Shown piece after piece: positions 1 to 5,911 of a DNA stretch of 7,444 bases. Origin of the DNA: Methanobacterium sp. (GTDB lineage Archaea > Methanobacteriota > Methanobacteria > Methanobacteriales > Methanobacteriaceae). The stretch lies in NCBI GenBank assembly GCA_003162115.1, contig PMMV01000109.1:508-7951 (forward strand). Direction: 5' to 3'. Made by a program: the position numbers and the translations under genes. The number at the start of each line of letters is the position of its first letter. Within the stretch, counting starts at the first letter, position 1. The notes under the pieces are model-generated. The model was not told the DNA's origin. It searched no databases and was given only the letters and a program-made list of their open reading frames with translations.

Positions 1-1701
1 ACAACCGTATTTACAGCGAATACTATGGGAACATCTCATGTCAACGCAGGATTGGATTCTGCAACAGTACATACCGCATCAAACGGAGCACAGACTCCTG
101 CAGATATTACGATTAACAACAATGCTGTGTTGACTATCACAAAAGATGCTGATCATGTGAACTACAACGTGGGAGAAACTGTATACTACACAATCCATGT
201 AACTAACAACGGACCGGATGCTGCAACCAATGTAGTTGTAACAGACACCGTACCAGCGGGACTCACATTTGGAACTGCCACAAATGGAGGAACCTATAAT
301 GCTGAAACACGTGTAATAACCTGGAACTTAGCTAGTTTACCCGTCAATGGTCTATTCAGCCCATCATTCACAGCTACTGTGAATCAGGGTACACAGGGCC
401 AGAACATCCCAAACTCCGCAAATGCGTACAACGACCAAAATCCAACCATCATATCCTCACAGCCCGTAATTATACATATAAACAACGCCGTCTTAACCAT
501 AACCAAAACAGCAGATAAAGTTAACTACAACGTGGGAGAAACAGTTATATACAATATAGATGTGCTAAACAACGGACCAGACACAGCAACCAATGTAGTT
601 GTGACAGACACTCTACCAGCCGGACTCACATTTGGAACTGCCACAAATGGAGGAAGCTACAACGCTGGTGTAATAACCTGGAGTCTCGCAAGCTTAGCAC
701 AAGGTATACACTTCAACCCATCATTCACAGCAACTGTAAATACAGGAACACAGGGACAGACCATAACAAACATAGCCATAACAAATGATACACAAAACCC
801 CACACCAGTCATATCACCACCAATAAACATTTACATCAGTAACGCAGTTTTAACCATCAAAAAAACCGCAACTCAGGCTGTCTACAATGTTGGAGACACA
901 GCTATCTACAATATCGATGTGCTAAACAATGGACCGGACACAGCAACCAACGTGGTCGTAACAGACACTGTACCAACTGGACTAACATATATAAGCTCAA
1001 CACTCGGTGGAATATATGATTCCGCTTCAAGGACAATTACCTGGACATTAGCTAGCCTACAAAGTGGTGTTCACTTTATAGCAACTGTGGATGCAACAGT
1101 TACACCCGAAGCAGCTGGAAATCACCTAGTGAACACTGCTCAAGCAAAGAATGATCAAATAATTATTCCAGTAAAAACAACCACAACCATTTATGTTCCA
1201 TCATCTGCATTGGAGATAACCAAAACAGTGAATAATAAAACTCCGTTAGTAAACAATAATGTGATCTACACCTTGAAGGTGCAGAACCACGGCCCGGACA
1301 CTGCAAATTCTGTTAAAGTTTCCGATGTATTTACTACAGGTGGACTTAAATTTGAGGGCATTGACTCCATAAACTTTGGTACCTACAATCCAAATACCGG
1401 TATATGGACAATAGGAAATCTTCCAGCTAATTCAATAGCCAAATTGGTCTTGAGTTATAAAGTTGAACGTGCAGGTACCTATACAAACTTGGCAAAGGTC
1501 ACATCAATAACCTTCGACCCTAACCTGTACCCAACAGAAGCAACAGTAACCATCATAGCCAAAGAACCAACAACCCCAACAAATCCAGTTGTTCAAGGAA
1601 AAACCATAGCAATGCAGCATACAGGATTACCAATAGGAGCTTTAATCCTTGCAGTAATCATGTTGTTCACAGGAATTGTACTACCAAAAATGAAAAACTA
1701 A
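1..1701 (+). CDS. DUF11-repeat adhesin-like surface protein, 3' part (5' end outside the window)
   Basis: The frame is open from base 1, and the first ATG (25) lies inside a repeat: the first 39 or so residues align with the end of the later repeat units, so the true start is upstream. Counting from that ATG, there are DUF11-type beta-sandwich repeats at about 33-152, 154-272 and 273-393, each opening with NAVLTI(T/K)K and containing NNGPD.ATNVVVTDT. A divergent fourth unit spans about 394-511 (NHGPDTANSVKVSD). A short Thr/Pro linker (514-523), the motif MQHTGLP (530-536), a hydrophobic segment (about 535-553) and a basic tail KMKN follow. Known for the family: DUF11 proteins of methanogens are extracellular and often called adhesin-like. 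I infer a surface protein anchored by its C-terminus with the repeats facing outwards. The ligand is unknown. No catalytic domain is visible in this part. The gene ends in TAA and has its own terminator. Confidence 0.92.
   Translation, partial: TTVFTANTMGTSHVNAGLDSATVHTASNGAQTPADITINNNAVLTITKDADHVNYNVGETVYYTIHVTNNGPDAATNVVVTDTVPAGLTFGTATNGGTYNAETRVITWNLASLPVNGLFSPSFTATVNQGTQGQNIPNSANAYNDQNPTIISSQPVIIHINNAVLTITKTADKVNYNVGETVIYNIDVLNNGPDTATNVVVTDTLPAGLTFGTATNGGSYNAGVITWSLASLAQGIHFNPSFTATVNTGTQGQTITNIAITNDTQNPTPVISPPINIYISNAVLTIKKTATQAVYNVGDTAIYNIDVLNNGPDTATNVVVTDTVPTGLTYISSTLGGIYDSASRTITWTLASLQSGVHFIATVDATVTPEAAGNHLVNTAQAKNDQIIIPVKTTTTIYVPSSALEITKTVNNKTPLVNNNVIYTLKVQNHGPDTANSVKVSDVFTTGGLKFEGIDSINFGTYNPNTGIWTIGNLPANSIAKLVLSYKVERAGTYTNLAKVTSITFDPNLYPTEATVTIIAKEPTTPTNPVVQGKTIAMQHTGLPIGALILAVIMLFTGIVLPKMKN
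118..1557 (+). repeat. Tandem DUF11 repeats of about 119-121 codons
   Basis: Equivalent positions of successive units start near 121, 484, 841 and 1204, giving periods of 363, 357 and 363 bases. Units 1-3 are similar at DNA as well as protein level. For example, the stretch coding GLTFGTATNGG is almost base-identical in units 1 and 2, and YNIDVLNNGPDTATN is shared by units 2 and 3. Unit 4 is clearly diverged. Such in-frame repeats can expand, contract or be misassembled. Confidence 0.9.
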
Positions 1702-1704
1702 TCA

Positions 1705-1753
1705 GAAAATAGGATAAAACGCGAAAAAACCTATTTTCCCCCAATCTTTTTTT
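1705..1753 (+). terminator. Hairpin plus T-tract terminator of the DUF11 gene
   Basis: A perfect 9-bp inverted repeat, GAAAATAGG (1705-1713) with CCTATTTTC (1730-1738), has a 16-nt loop. It is followed by a short C-rich spacer and seven T (1747-1753). It begins four bases after the stop codon of the DUF11 gene. Confidence 0.65.
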
Positions 1754-1953
1754 AATTAAAATTGATAGAACATCTGTTTTTAAGAATTAAAAAAAAATTT
1801 CTTTTTTATCGTACTATTATTAAATTGCTAGATTAATCAAAGTATAAGCCAAAACAAACTGATCTTAATCTACAATTCTAATTTTAAAGATAATTACACA
1901 TTATTTTGGTCATTGGTCAAAAATTAACTATTTTCAATGAAGTTTCACTTTTA
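1754..1953. other. Convergent intergenic region with T-tracts and a small inverted repeat
   Basis: This is the gap between the convergent DUF11 and phospholipase-like genes. It holds nine A at 1789-1797, which read as a T-tract on the minus strand and could end transcription of the 1954-2730 gene. It also holds an 8-bp inverted repeat TAGATTAA (1829-1836) / TTAATCTA (1865-1872), and a tandem 7-mer TTGGTCA (1906-1919). No gene is visible. Confidence 0.4.
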
Positions 1954-2730
1954 CTATGGGTTGCATAATTTACATGGAATATAACCTTGATTGATAGCGT
2001 CTTGTCTTGAATTAAAGTATATTTTATTTGATGAACTCATTTGACTAACGTAAGGGCATGTTATGAGATGGAATTTCTTGGTGTCTTTATTGCCGACATA
2101 TTCCATTGGAATAATTAGTTGTGTATTGGTCAGAGCAGAGTTTACGCCTAAACTATTTGTTATAGCTAGGAATGTTACTGATACTGCACTGTTTAGATCT
2201 TTTTGTACATAATAAGATTTTTTGCTTTTTTCCCAGTTATACCAGTCGGTTTTCCCTGAGAAGTATCCATTTTGTAGTAATGTTTTCAGATCTCCATTTA
2301 CAACTGTTATGTGTGGGATTAATTTATCTGCACTATTTTCATATGCCTGGTGCTGTGAATATTTTTCACTACTTACACAGTGAGGCGCTGAAAATGTGTC
2401 ACTAATGTAATGGCTAGCTATACCATAATCTCTGCTGGCTTGAATATATTTTTTCTGATTATAATAACTTTTAGCCAAATTTAAATAGTAAATTGCTTTA
2501 TTATAACTAAAAGGATAATCATGATCTCTGAAATCGTGGAAAATTTGATCAGGATCATTTGATCCATCTCTCATAGCATTTAAACTCAAATTTGCTTGTA
2601 CAGAAGCTGGCAATGAATAATAAACCTGATCAACTATTTTACTATGAGTATTCCAATTCCAAGCAGATGATGTAGGTGCAAAAGAAAGAGTGACTGCTAA
2701 AAATAAAATTAATATTCGTGTATACTTCAT
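1954..2730 (-). CDS. Secreted zinc-dependent phospholipase C-like protein with C-terminal Ada-like Cys/His module
   Basis: 258 aa. A signal peptide (KYTR, hydrophobic 6-18, SSA at 21-23) would be cut after Ala23, leaving Trp24 as the mature N-terminus. Zinc phospholipase C/P1-nuclease enzymes bind their tri-zinc site through the N-terminal Trp and a set of His/Asp/Glu. Matching residues here are Trp24, His29, Asp59 or Asp61, His70, His107, Asp111, His117, His127 and Glu131. The spacings HxxxD, D-x5-H and HxxxE equal those of Bacillus cereus PLC (118/122/128 and 142/146). Residues 211-258 form a separate small module, with FH (220-221), C225, a YFNSR..AI..GY segment and C253xxC256. It resembles the Ada-type zinc module seen on some secreted nucleases. 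Expected activity: phosphodiester hydrolysis outside the cell. The substrate is uncertain because archaeal lipids are ether-linked. Start ATG at 2730, with AGGGGAT (2737-2743) six bases upstream. It lies 261 bases after the TPR-CPBP gene on the same strand and probably has its own promoter. Confidence 0.85.
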   Translation of the reverse strand: MKYTRILILFLAVTLSFAPTSSAWNWNTHSKIVDQVYYSLPASVQANLSLNAMRDGSNDPDQIFHDFRDHDYPFSYNKAIYYLNLAKSYYNQKKYIQASRDYGIASHYISDTFSAPHCVSSEKYSQHQAYENSADKLIPHITVVNGDLKTLLQNGYFSGKTDWYNWEKSKKSYYVQKDLNSAVSVTFLAITNSLGVNSALTNTQLIIPMEYVGNKDTKKFHLITCPYVSQMSSSNKIYFNSRQDAINQGYIPCKLCNP

Positions 2731-2772
2731 ATTAAAATCCCCTAATTATAAAATTAAATATTTGTAAACAAT

Positions 2773-2821
2773 AATATATGTCTTACTATCATGAACGGGG
2801 CTATATAATAGAAGATATCTT
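2773..2821 (-). promoter_or_regulatory. Candidate promoter of the phospholipase-like gene, with palindrome
   Basis: On the minus strand TTATATAG (2801-2808) fits an archaeal TATA box and would place transcription start near 2780, leaving a leader of about 50 nt. A second TATA-like CATATATT lies at 2773-2780. The 10-bp perfect palindrome AAGATATCTT (2812-2821) sits just upstream of the first box, where a regulator could bind. Based on sequence pattern only. Confidence 0.35.
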
Positions 2822-2867
2822 ATACTAAACTATAAGTGGACGAAATTGTGAGCTCATTTTTCTTAAT

Positions 2868-2894
2868 CGAATCAATGGAAATTTATAAGATTCG
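2868..2894. repeat. Short inverted repeat in the gap between two minus-strand genes
   Basis: CGAATC (2868-2873) and GATTCG (2889-2894) are perfect 6-bp arms around a 15-nt spacer, about 100 bases downstream of the TPR-CPBP stop. No T-tract follows on the minus strand, so a terminator role is doubtful. A second weak dyad, AAGGA/TCCTT, lies at 2950-2967. Confidence 0.3.
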
Positions 2895-2991
2895 TTTAAT
2901 TATCAGGATTTATTTAGTTTGATCTCGGAATAATGTTTTTACAACTTTCAAGGAGATGAATTTCCTTAAATTTTAAATTAATATTTTAATT

Positions 2992-4317
2992 TTAGATTAA
3001 ATGGAAAATCGTTGAAGCATAAAATGGTAATATCAGAAGTAGGAAGATAGTAGATATTCCGCTTGAAACAGTAATTCCAACAATACTTCTTGTTTTCATG
3101 AAAGTATAACCATAGAATAACGAAACCATGAAAATGAATATAAGAAAGATAAAGGAATTCCAACCTATTTGAATGGCTGTAAATATTATTGCAGTATATA
3201 AAATCCCGGCTATTGTACCAAAAGCATTTTCAGCATTTTTCTGTATTATACCTCTGAAAATAAGTTCATATGCTAATCCTATAGATATAAATAGAATAAT
3301 GGATGCGAATATCAATGTAACAGGGTTCAAAACCTCTATTAAAGGTTGGGGCTGCAGAATTTCGTATTCTATTATACCGATTAATAATCCTGTTAAGGCT
3401 ATTAAAAATTGGATCTTTTTATTTCCCCAAATCAAACCTACATGTTTTATAGTAAGTCCCTGACTTTTCATGATAGTATATATGGCTTCATAAAGGGGTA
3501 CTGCTATTATTGGGAACCAGAATAATGGTTGTATCTGCAGTATTGGTAACAATAGGCCTATAATTCTTATAATCGGTATGATCATTATGGATTTGAGCAT
3601 GACAGAGTAGTTGTAAGATACATCTAATGAGGAGTTAATAAGTAATGCAAATAGTATAACCAGCTCTATTACAATCCCTACCTCTGTGTTAATATATATT
3701 ACACTTATTTCTGCAAATATTAATCCTATTAAATAGAGCACAGCTATTAGCTTTTCATTTCGGGTAGTCTTAGTTATGGAACGCTTATTCTGAATATCGT
3801 CGATAAGATCATCTATATGTTGTTTTCTTTTAATATCACTGACATTTTTAAATATTGATGATGAACGTTTATATTCAATGATGGCATCTTCCCACGCACC
3901 CTGTTCTTCATAGGTGCCTCCTATTAATGATGATATAGTAGCAACTCGTTCCTGATCCTTTGTTTCTTCAAATTTTTTAACAGCTTCAAAGTAGTTTTCA
4001 CGTGCTTCTACAAATCTTTCTTGTTTTTCAAAGATGAATCCTATGCCTGAAAGAGCATATCCTTCACCAGTATAATCATCAGCTGCTTTAAATGCTTTCA
4101 ATGAACTTTGATAATATTTCTGTCCAGTTTCATAGTCATCACGTTCAACATATACATTTCCAATTTCCAGAAGTACATCAGCTTCAGTTTTCACATCAGC
4201 ATAAGTTCTAAGATAATTTAATGCTTTATGATAGTAATTTAAAGCTTTAACAAGGTTTCCTTGTTCATGAAACTTTTTTCCAGTTTCAAAGAATTCTTGA
4301 GCATAAGTTCGAACCAT
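2992..4317 (-). CDS. TPR protein fused to a CPBP (Abi) family membrane domain with substituted active site
   Basis: 441 aa. The N-terminal soluble part holds four tetratricopeptide units with 40-residue spacing (about 4-37, 44-77, 84-117, 124-157; GNLVKALNYYHKAL, DDYETGQKYYQSSL and so on), expected to bind a protein partner. A basic linker (162-187) leads to about eight hydrophobic helices (187-435). The segment after 345 aligns with CPBP glutamic-type intramembrane proteases (Rce1 relatives), where the catalytic motifs are EExxxR, FxxxH and HxxxN. Here these read Y350-E351-LIF-R355, F379-TAI-Q383 and S419-GIS-T423. Only the second Glu and the Arg remain. The fold looks intact, with no frameshift or stop, so it may be a non-proteolytic member that binds partners or lipids. 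Start ATG at 4317, with AGGGTGT (4325-4331) seven bases upstream. There is no close operon partner: 338 bases separate it from the gene upstream. Confidence 0.85.
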   Translation of the reverse strand: MVRTYAQEFFETGKKFHEQGNLVKALNYYHKALNYLRTYADVKTEADVLLEIGNVYVERDDYETGQKYYQSSLKAFKAADDYTGEGYALSGIGFIFEKQERFVEARENYFEAVKKFEETKDQERVATISSLIGGTYEEQGAWEDAIIEYKRSSSIFKNVSDIKRKQHIDDLIDDIQNKRSITKTTRNEKLIAVLYLIGLIFAEISVIYINTEVGIVIELVILFALLINSSLDVSYNYSVMLKSIMIIPIIRIIGLLLPILQIQPLFWFPIIAVPLYEAIYTIMKSQGLTIKHVGLIWGNKKIQFLIALTGLLIGIIEYEILQPQPLIEVLNPVTLIFASIILFISIGLAYELIFRGIIQKNAENAFGTIAGILYTAIIFTAIQIGWNSFIFLIFIFMVSLFYGYTFMKTRSIVGITVSSGISTIFLLLILPFYASTIFHLI

Positions 4318-4655
4318 TTAAGTTACACCCTGAAAAGTATTATTTCTATCCAATGTAATGTTGAAGAGTATTTACCATCTAATACAAATATTTGAGGATT
4401 ATTTAATTATGGTTAAAATTAACCTAAAATTTGAAATAATCTAAAATAATTTTATTCTGTCATTTGACTGAGTGATTCTAATTGTTTAGATAGGCATTGT
4501 ATGATTAAAATCTTATAATGTAATACATTATATATTAATTATTGGAAAATAAGTGGCCAATAACAGGTAGTTAAGAATTGTTGATAACAACTATGTAGCC
4601 TTATTTTCCTAAATGGAAACCTATATCCTAGTATATATTAAACAAAAATTTTTAT
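4318..4655. other. 338-base gap without a gene
   Basis: Very AT-rich. It should contain the promoter of the TPR-CPBP gene (minus strand, right of 4331), but no TATA-like box stands out clearly. CAAATATTTG near 4386 is one possibility. On the minus strand just after the stop of the 4656-5129 gene there is TTTTTGTTT (4641-4648), a possible terminator tract. The long inverted repeat at 4544-4609 is listed separately. I see no coding frame. Confidence 0.5.
4544..4609. repeat. Inverted repeat with perfect 10-bp arms (candidate RNA structure)
   Basis: GGAAAATAAG (4544-4553) pairs with CTTATTTTCC (4600-4609). Just inside, a few more G-C pairs can form if two bases bulge. The loop contains a smaller dyad TTGTT/AACAA (4578-4590) and, alternatively, TAGTT/AACTA. 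It lies about 50 bases downstream of the minus-strand gene that ends at 4656, so in that transcript it would be a 3' UTR element. No T-tract follows directly, so it is not a typical terminator. Confidence 0.5.
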
Positions 4656-5129
4656 TTATTTCACCTTGCGATCAGGCCAGGCTTCTTGCATTAGATCTTC
4701 CAATGATTGTATAAAGTCTGTATGGGAGATATTATTTTTGCGTGACTCTTCAATCAACTTTTTTATTTTCATTTGATCAACTGCACCTTCTAAATTAATG
4801 AATATGCGAACTCTATGGGCTTCATCTTCTTTGAGGATTTGATTCTTCACTTTATTGTTAATGAGAATATTTTTAATTTCAGGATCATGTTTTAATGCAA
4901 ATTCTTCCAGGGCATAAATGTAACCCAGTAGAACCGCCACGGGATTGATCTCCATTAAATTGTCTATTATTTCTTCCTGGCGTTTTTCATAGGTTTTATC
5001 TATTTCTACTGTGTTTATGCTCTCTATTTTTTGTTTGTATTTTTTTTTAGCTATTTTACAGATTCTAGTTGGAGTTAATTTTTTATAGACAGAATGTAAT
5101 TCTTCTTCTAAGTTTTTATATTTGTACAT
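4656..5129 (-). CDS. Hypothetical charged helical protein, second gene of a two-gene unit
   Basis: 157 aa from the ATG at 5129. Not recognised. It starts with an acidic LEEEL segment, then a strongly basic stretch (about 16-36, with KIAKKKYKQK) and a long charged helix. A more hydrophobic segment follows (INPVAVLLGYIYALEEFAL), too short and too charged around it to be a convincing membrane span. The end is amphipathic, with TDFIQSLEDLMQEAWPD. There is no signal peptide, so it is probably cytosolic. The frame is open to an earlier ATG at 5168 (170 aa), but that start would overlap the upstream gene by 53 bases. The start at 5129 has GGTAAT a few bases upstream and overlaps the upstream gene by only 14 bases, typical of translational coupling. 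The ATG at 5141 is a third option. No catalytic motif is visible. The basic segment may bind nucleic acid, but that is a guess. Confidence 0.65.
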   Translation of the reverse strand: MYKYKNLEEELHSVYKKLTPTRICKIAKKKYKQKIESINTVEIDKTYEKRQEEIIDNLMEINPVAVLLGYIYALEEFALKHDPEIKNILINNKVKNQILKEDEAHRVRIFINLEGAVDQMKIKKLIEESRKNNISHTDFIQSLEDLMQEAWPDRKVK

Positions 5130-5415
5130 GTTTATTACCATTTTCAGCCACTGTTTGGCGGATTTCATCTATTTCTCTTTTGATTAATTCGATCTTTTGG
5201 GATTCTTGTAGTTCACGGTGGATTTTACAGAGGTATCCTAATGTCCGGAGGTTTTTTATACGGATTTCTTCAATTCCAACGTCACGTATTCGGCCAGTTT
5301 TGATTCTATTTCTCAGATTTATTATTTCCTCTTCCAGGATTTTAACAAGCTCCCCAGATCCTAAGTCTTCTTTAACAATTGTATTTTTATTTTTAACACT
5401 CTTTTTTCCTTTCAT
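5116..5415 (-). CDS. Hypothetical small basic/coiled protein, first gene of a two-gene unit
   Basis: 99 aa, not recognised. A lysine-rich N-terminus (1-15) is followed by two helical stretches with coiled-coil-like spacing: LVKILEEEIINLRNRI (23-38), and a segment rich in Arg, Leu and Glu ending in KREIDEIRQTV (about 48-89). No signal peptide, membrane span or Cys pair. The general look (short, helical, G-R-I....LRTLGYLCKI) loosely recalls small phage-type proteins encoded near terminases, but I cannot assign a family. The start is firm: AAGGAGTGAG lies just upstream of the ATG at 5415. Its stop overlaps the start of the next gene, so the two are very likely co-transcribed and may bind each other. 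Confidence 0.7.
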   Translation of the reverse strand: MKGKKSVKNKNTIVKEDLGSGELVKILEEEIINLRNRIKTGRIRDVGIEEIRIKNLRTLGYLCKIHRELQESQKIELIKREIDEIRQTVAENGNKHVQI

Positions 5416-5419
5416 TTAC

Positions 5420-5427
5420 TCACTCCT
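5420..5427 (-). promoter_or_regulatory. Strong Shine-Dalgarno site of the 99-aa gene
   Basis: On the minus strand AGGAGTGA lies four bases before the ATG at 5415 (the AGGAG core is seven bases away). It is close to the full complement of the archaeal 16S rRNA end (AGGAGGTGA). It supports the small gene as real and fixes its start. Confidence 0.7.
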
Positions 5428-5462
5428 TAATATTTTTTCTTTAATATTTTCTACAATATACC

Positions 5463-5486
5463 AGGGTTGGATAAAGATGTAACCCT
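5463..5486 (-). other. Small leader hairpin upstream of the two-gene unit
   Basis: AGGGTT (5463-5468) and AACCCT (5481-5486) form a 6-bp stem with a 12-nt loop. It lies between the candidate promoter at 5510-5517 and the Shine-Dalgarno site of the 99-aa gene, so it would fall near the 5' end of the leader RNA. Confidence 0.35.
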
Positions 5487-5509
5487 TACTCATAGTATTG
5501 TATTAATAA

Positions 5510-5517
5510 TATTTAAA
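5510..5517 (-). promoter_or_regulatory. Candidate TATA box of the two-gene unit
   Basis: TTTAAATA on the minus strand, preceded by AACC, fits an archaeal TATA element. Transcription would start near 5487 and give a leader of about 70 nt before the ATG at 5415. Confidence 0.4.
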
Positions 5518-5796
5518 GGTTTTGATCACCTCTTATTCATATTAGATGTACATTTTTCTACTATATAAAAAAAGAAACATTATTCCCAAATATAAATGAT
5601 TTTAAATCATTATCCAGGGGTTAAAAAAGATTTTCTTATATACAATTTCCACTATCCAGAGGTACCATAACCAACTCAGCATCATTAATATATGTAGATC
5701 AAAACGAAAATGGGATCCAACCCCAAAATTGAAACGAAAAAACCAACCGTAAAGAAGTTGAAGGAAAAACTAGACCAATTTTAAGAGTTTACTAAT

Positions 5797-5804
5797 TTTA
5801 TATG
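5797..5804 (+). promoter_or_regulatory. Candidate TATA box of the receiver gene
   Basis: TTTATATG is a near-perfect archaeal TATA element and would start transcription near 5825, leaving a leader of about 85 nt. An alternative box, TTATAAAA (5884-5891), would place the start almost on the presumed first codon at 5912 (leaderless). The two cannot be told apart from sequence. Confidence 0.4.
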
Positions 5805-5893
5805 GATTATCCAATAAATTAATATCAAAGTATTAACATATTGTATTTAGGCGTATAATGATATTTTGAAATAAAAACCTACCTTATAAAACT

Positions 5894-5900
5894 GGAGAGG
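5894..5900 (+). promoter_or_regulatory. Possible Shine-Dalgarno site before a missing start codon
   Basis: GGAGAGG ends 8 bases before an ACG codon (5909) and 11 before an ATA codon (5912), where homologous receivers would start. It is 44 bases from the first in-frame ATG (5945), too far to serve it. The site therefore supports initiation near 5909-5912. Confidence 0.45.
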
Positions 5901-5911
5901 CAGTAAGAACG

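Larger units (their letters stand above)
5518..5911. other. Divergent intergenic region (394 bases) with palindrome and short coding-like fragments
   Basis: It separates the minus-strand two-gene unit from the plus-strand receiver gene. It holds a dyad AATGATT (5595-5601) / AATCATT (5605-5611), a TATA-like TTATATAC (5636-5643, plus strand), and two overlapping short frames. One is a start-less frame, 5625-5732, containing NSASLIYVDQNENGIQPQN. The other is a 24-codon frame, 5710-5784, ending PTVKKLKEKLDQF. Neither has a convincing ribosome binding site. They may be a degraded gene or chance. Confidence 0.35.

Noticed and set aside
25..27. ATG at 25 as the start of the DUF11 gene
   Set aside because: The frame is open to base 1, and the residues before and after this ATG align with the end of a DUF11 unit, so it is an internal Met.
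2172..2405. 77-codon plus-strand frame opposite the phospholipase-like gene
   Set aside because: Antisense shadow of a gene with clear zinc-ligand motifs; no family resemblance of its own.
3173..3463. 96-codon plus-strand frame opposite the CPBP domain
   Set aside because: Shadow of the membrane helices on the other strand; no ribosome site.
5130..5168. The ATG at 5168 as the start of the 4656 gene (170 aa)
   Set aside because: It would overlap the well-supported 99-aa gene by 53 bases and has only a weak ribosome site. The ATG at 5129 overlaps by 14 bases and has GGTAAT upstream. It is not fully excluded.
5069..5482. 137-codon plus-strand frame
   Set aside because: It lies opposite the two-gene unit, is rich in Ser/Ile/Phe as antisense frames are, and has no ribosome site.
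5524..5532. GAGGTGATC on the minus strand as a strong Shine-Dalgarno site
   Set aside because: No start codon lies at a suitable distance downstream. The only overlapping GTG gives a frame of a few codons.
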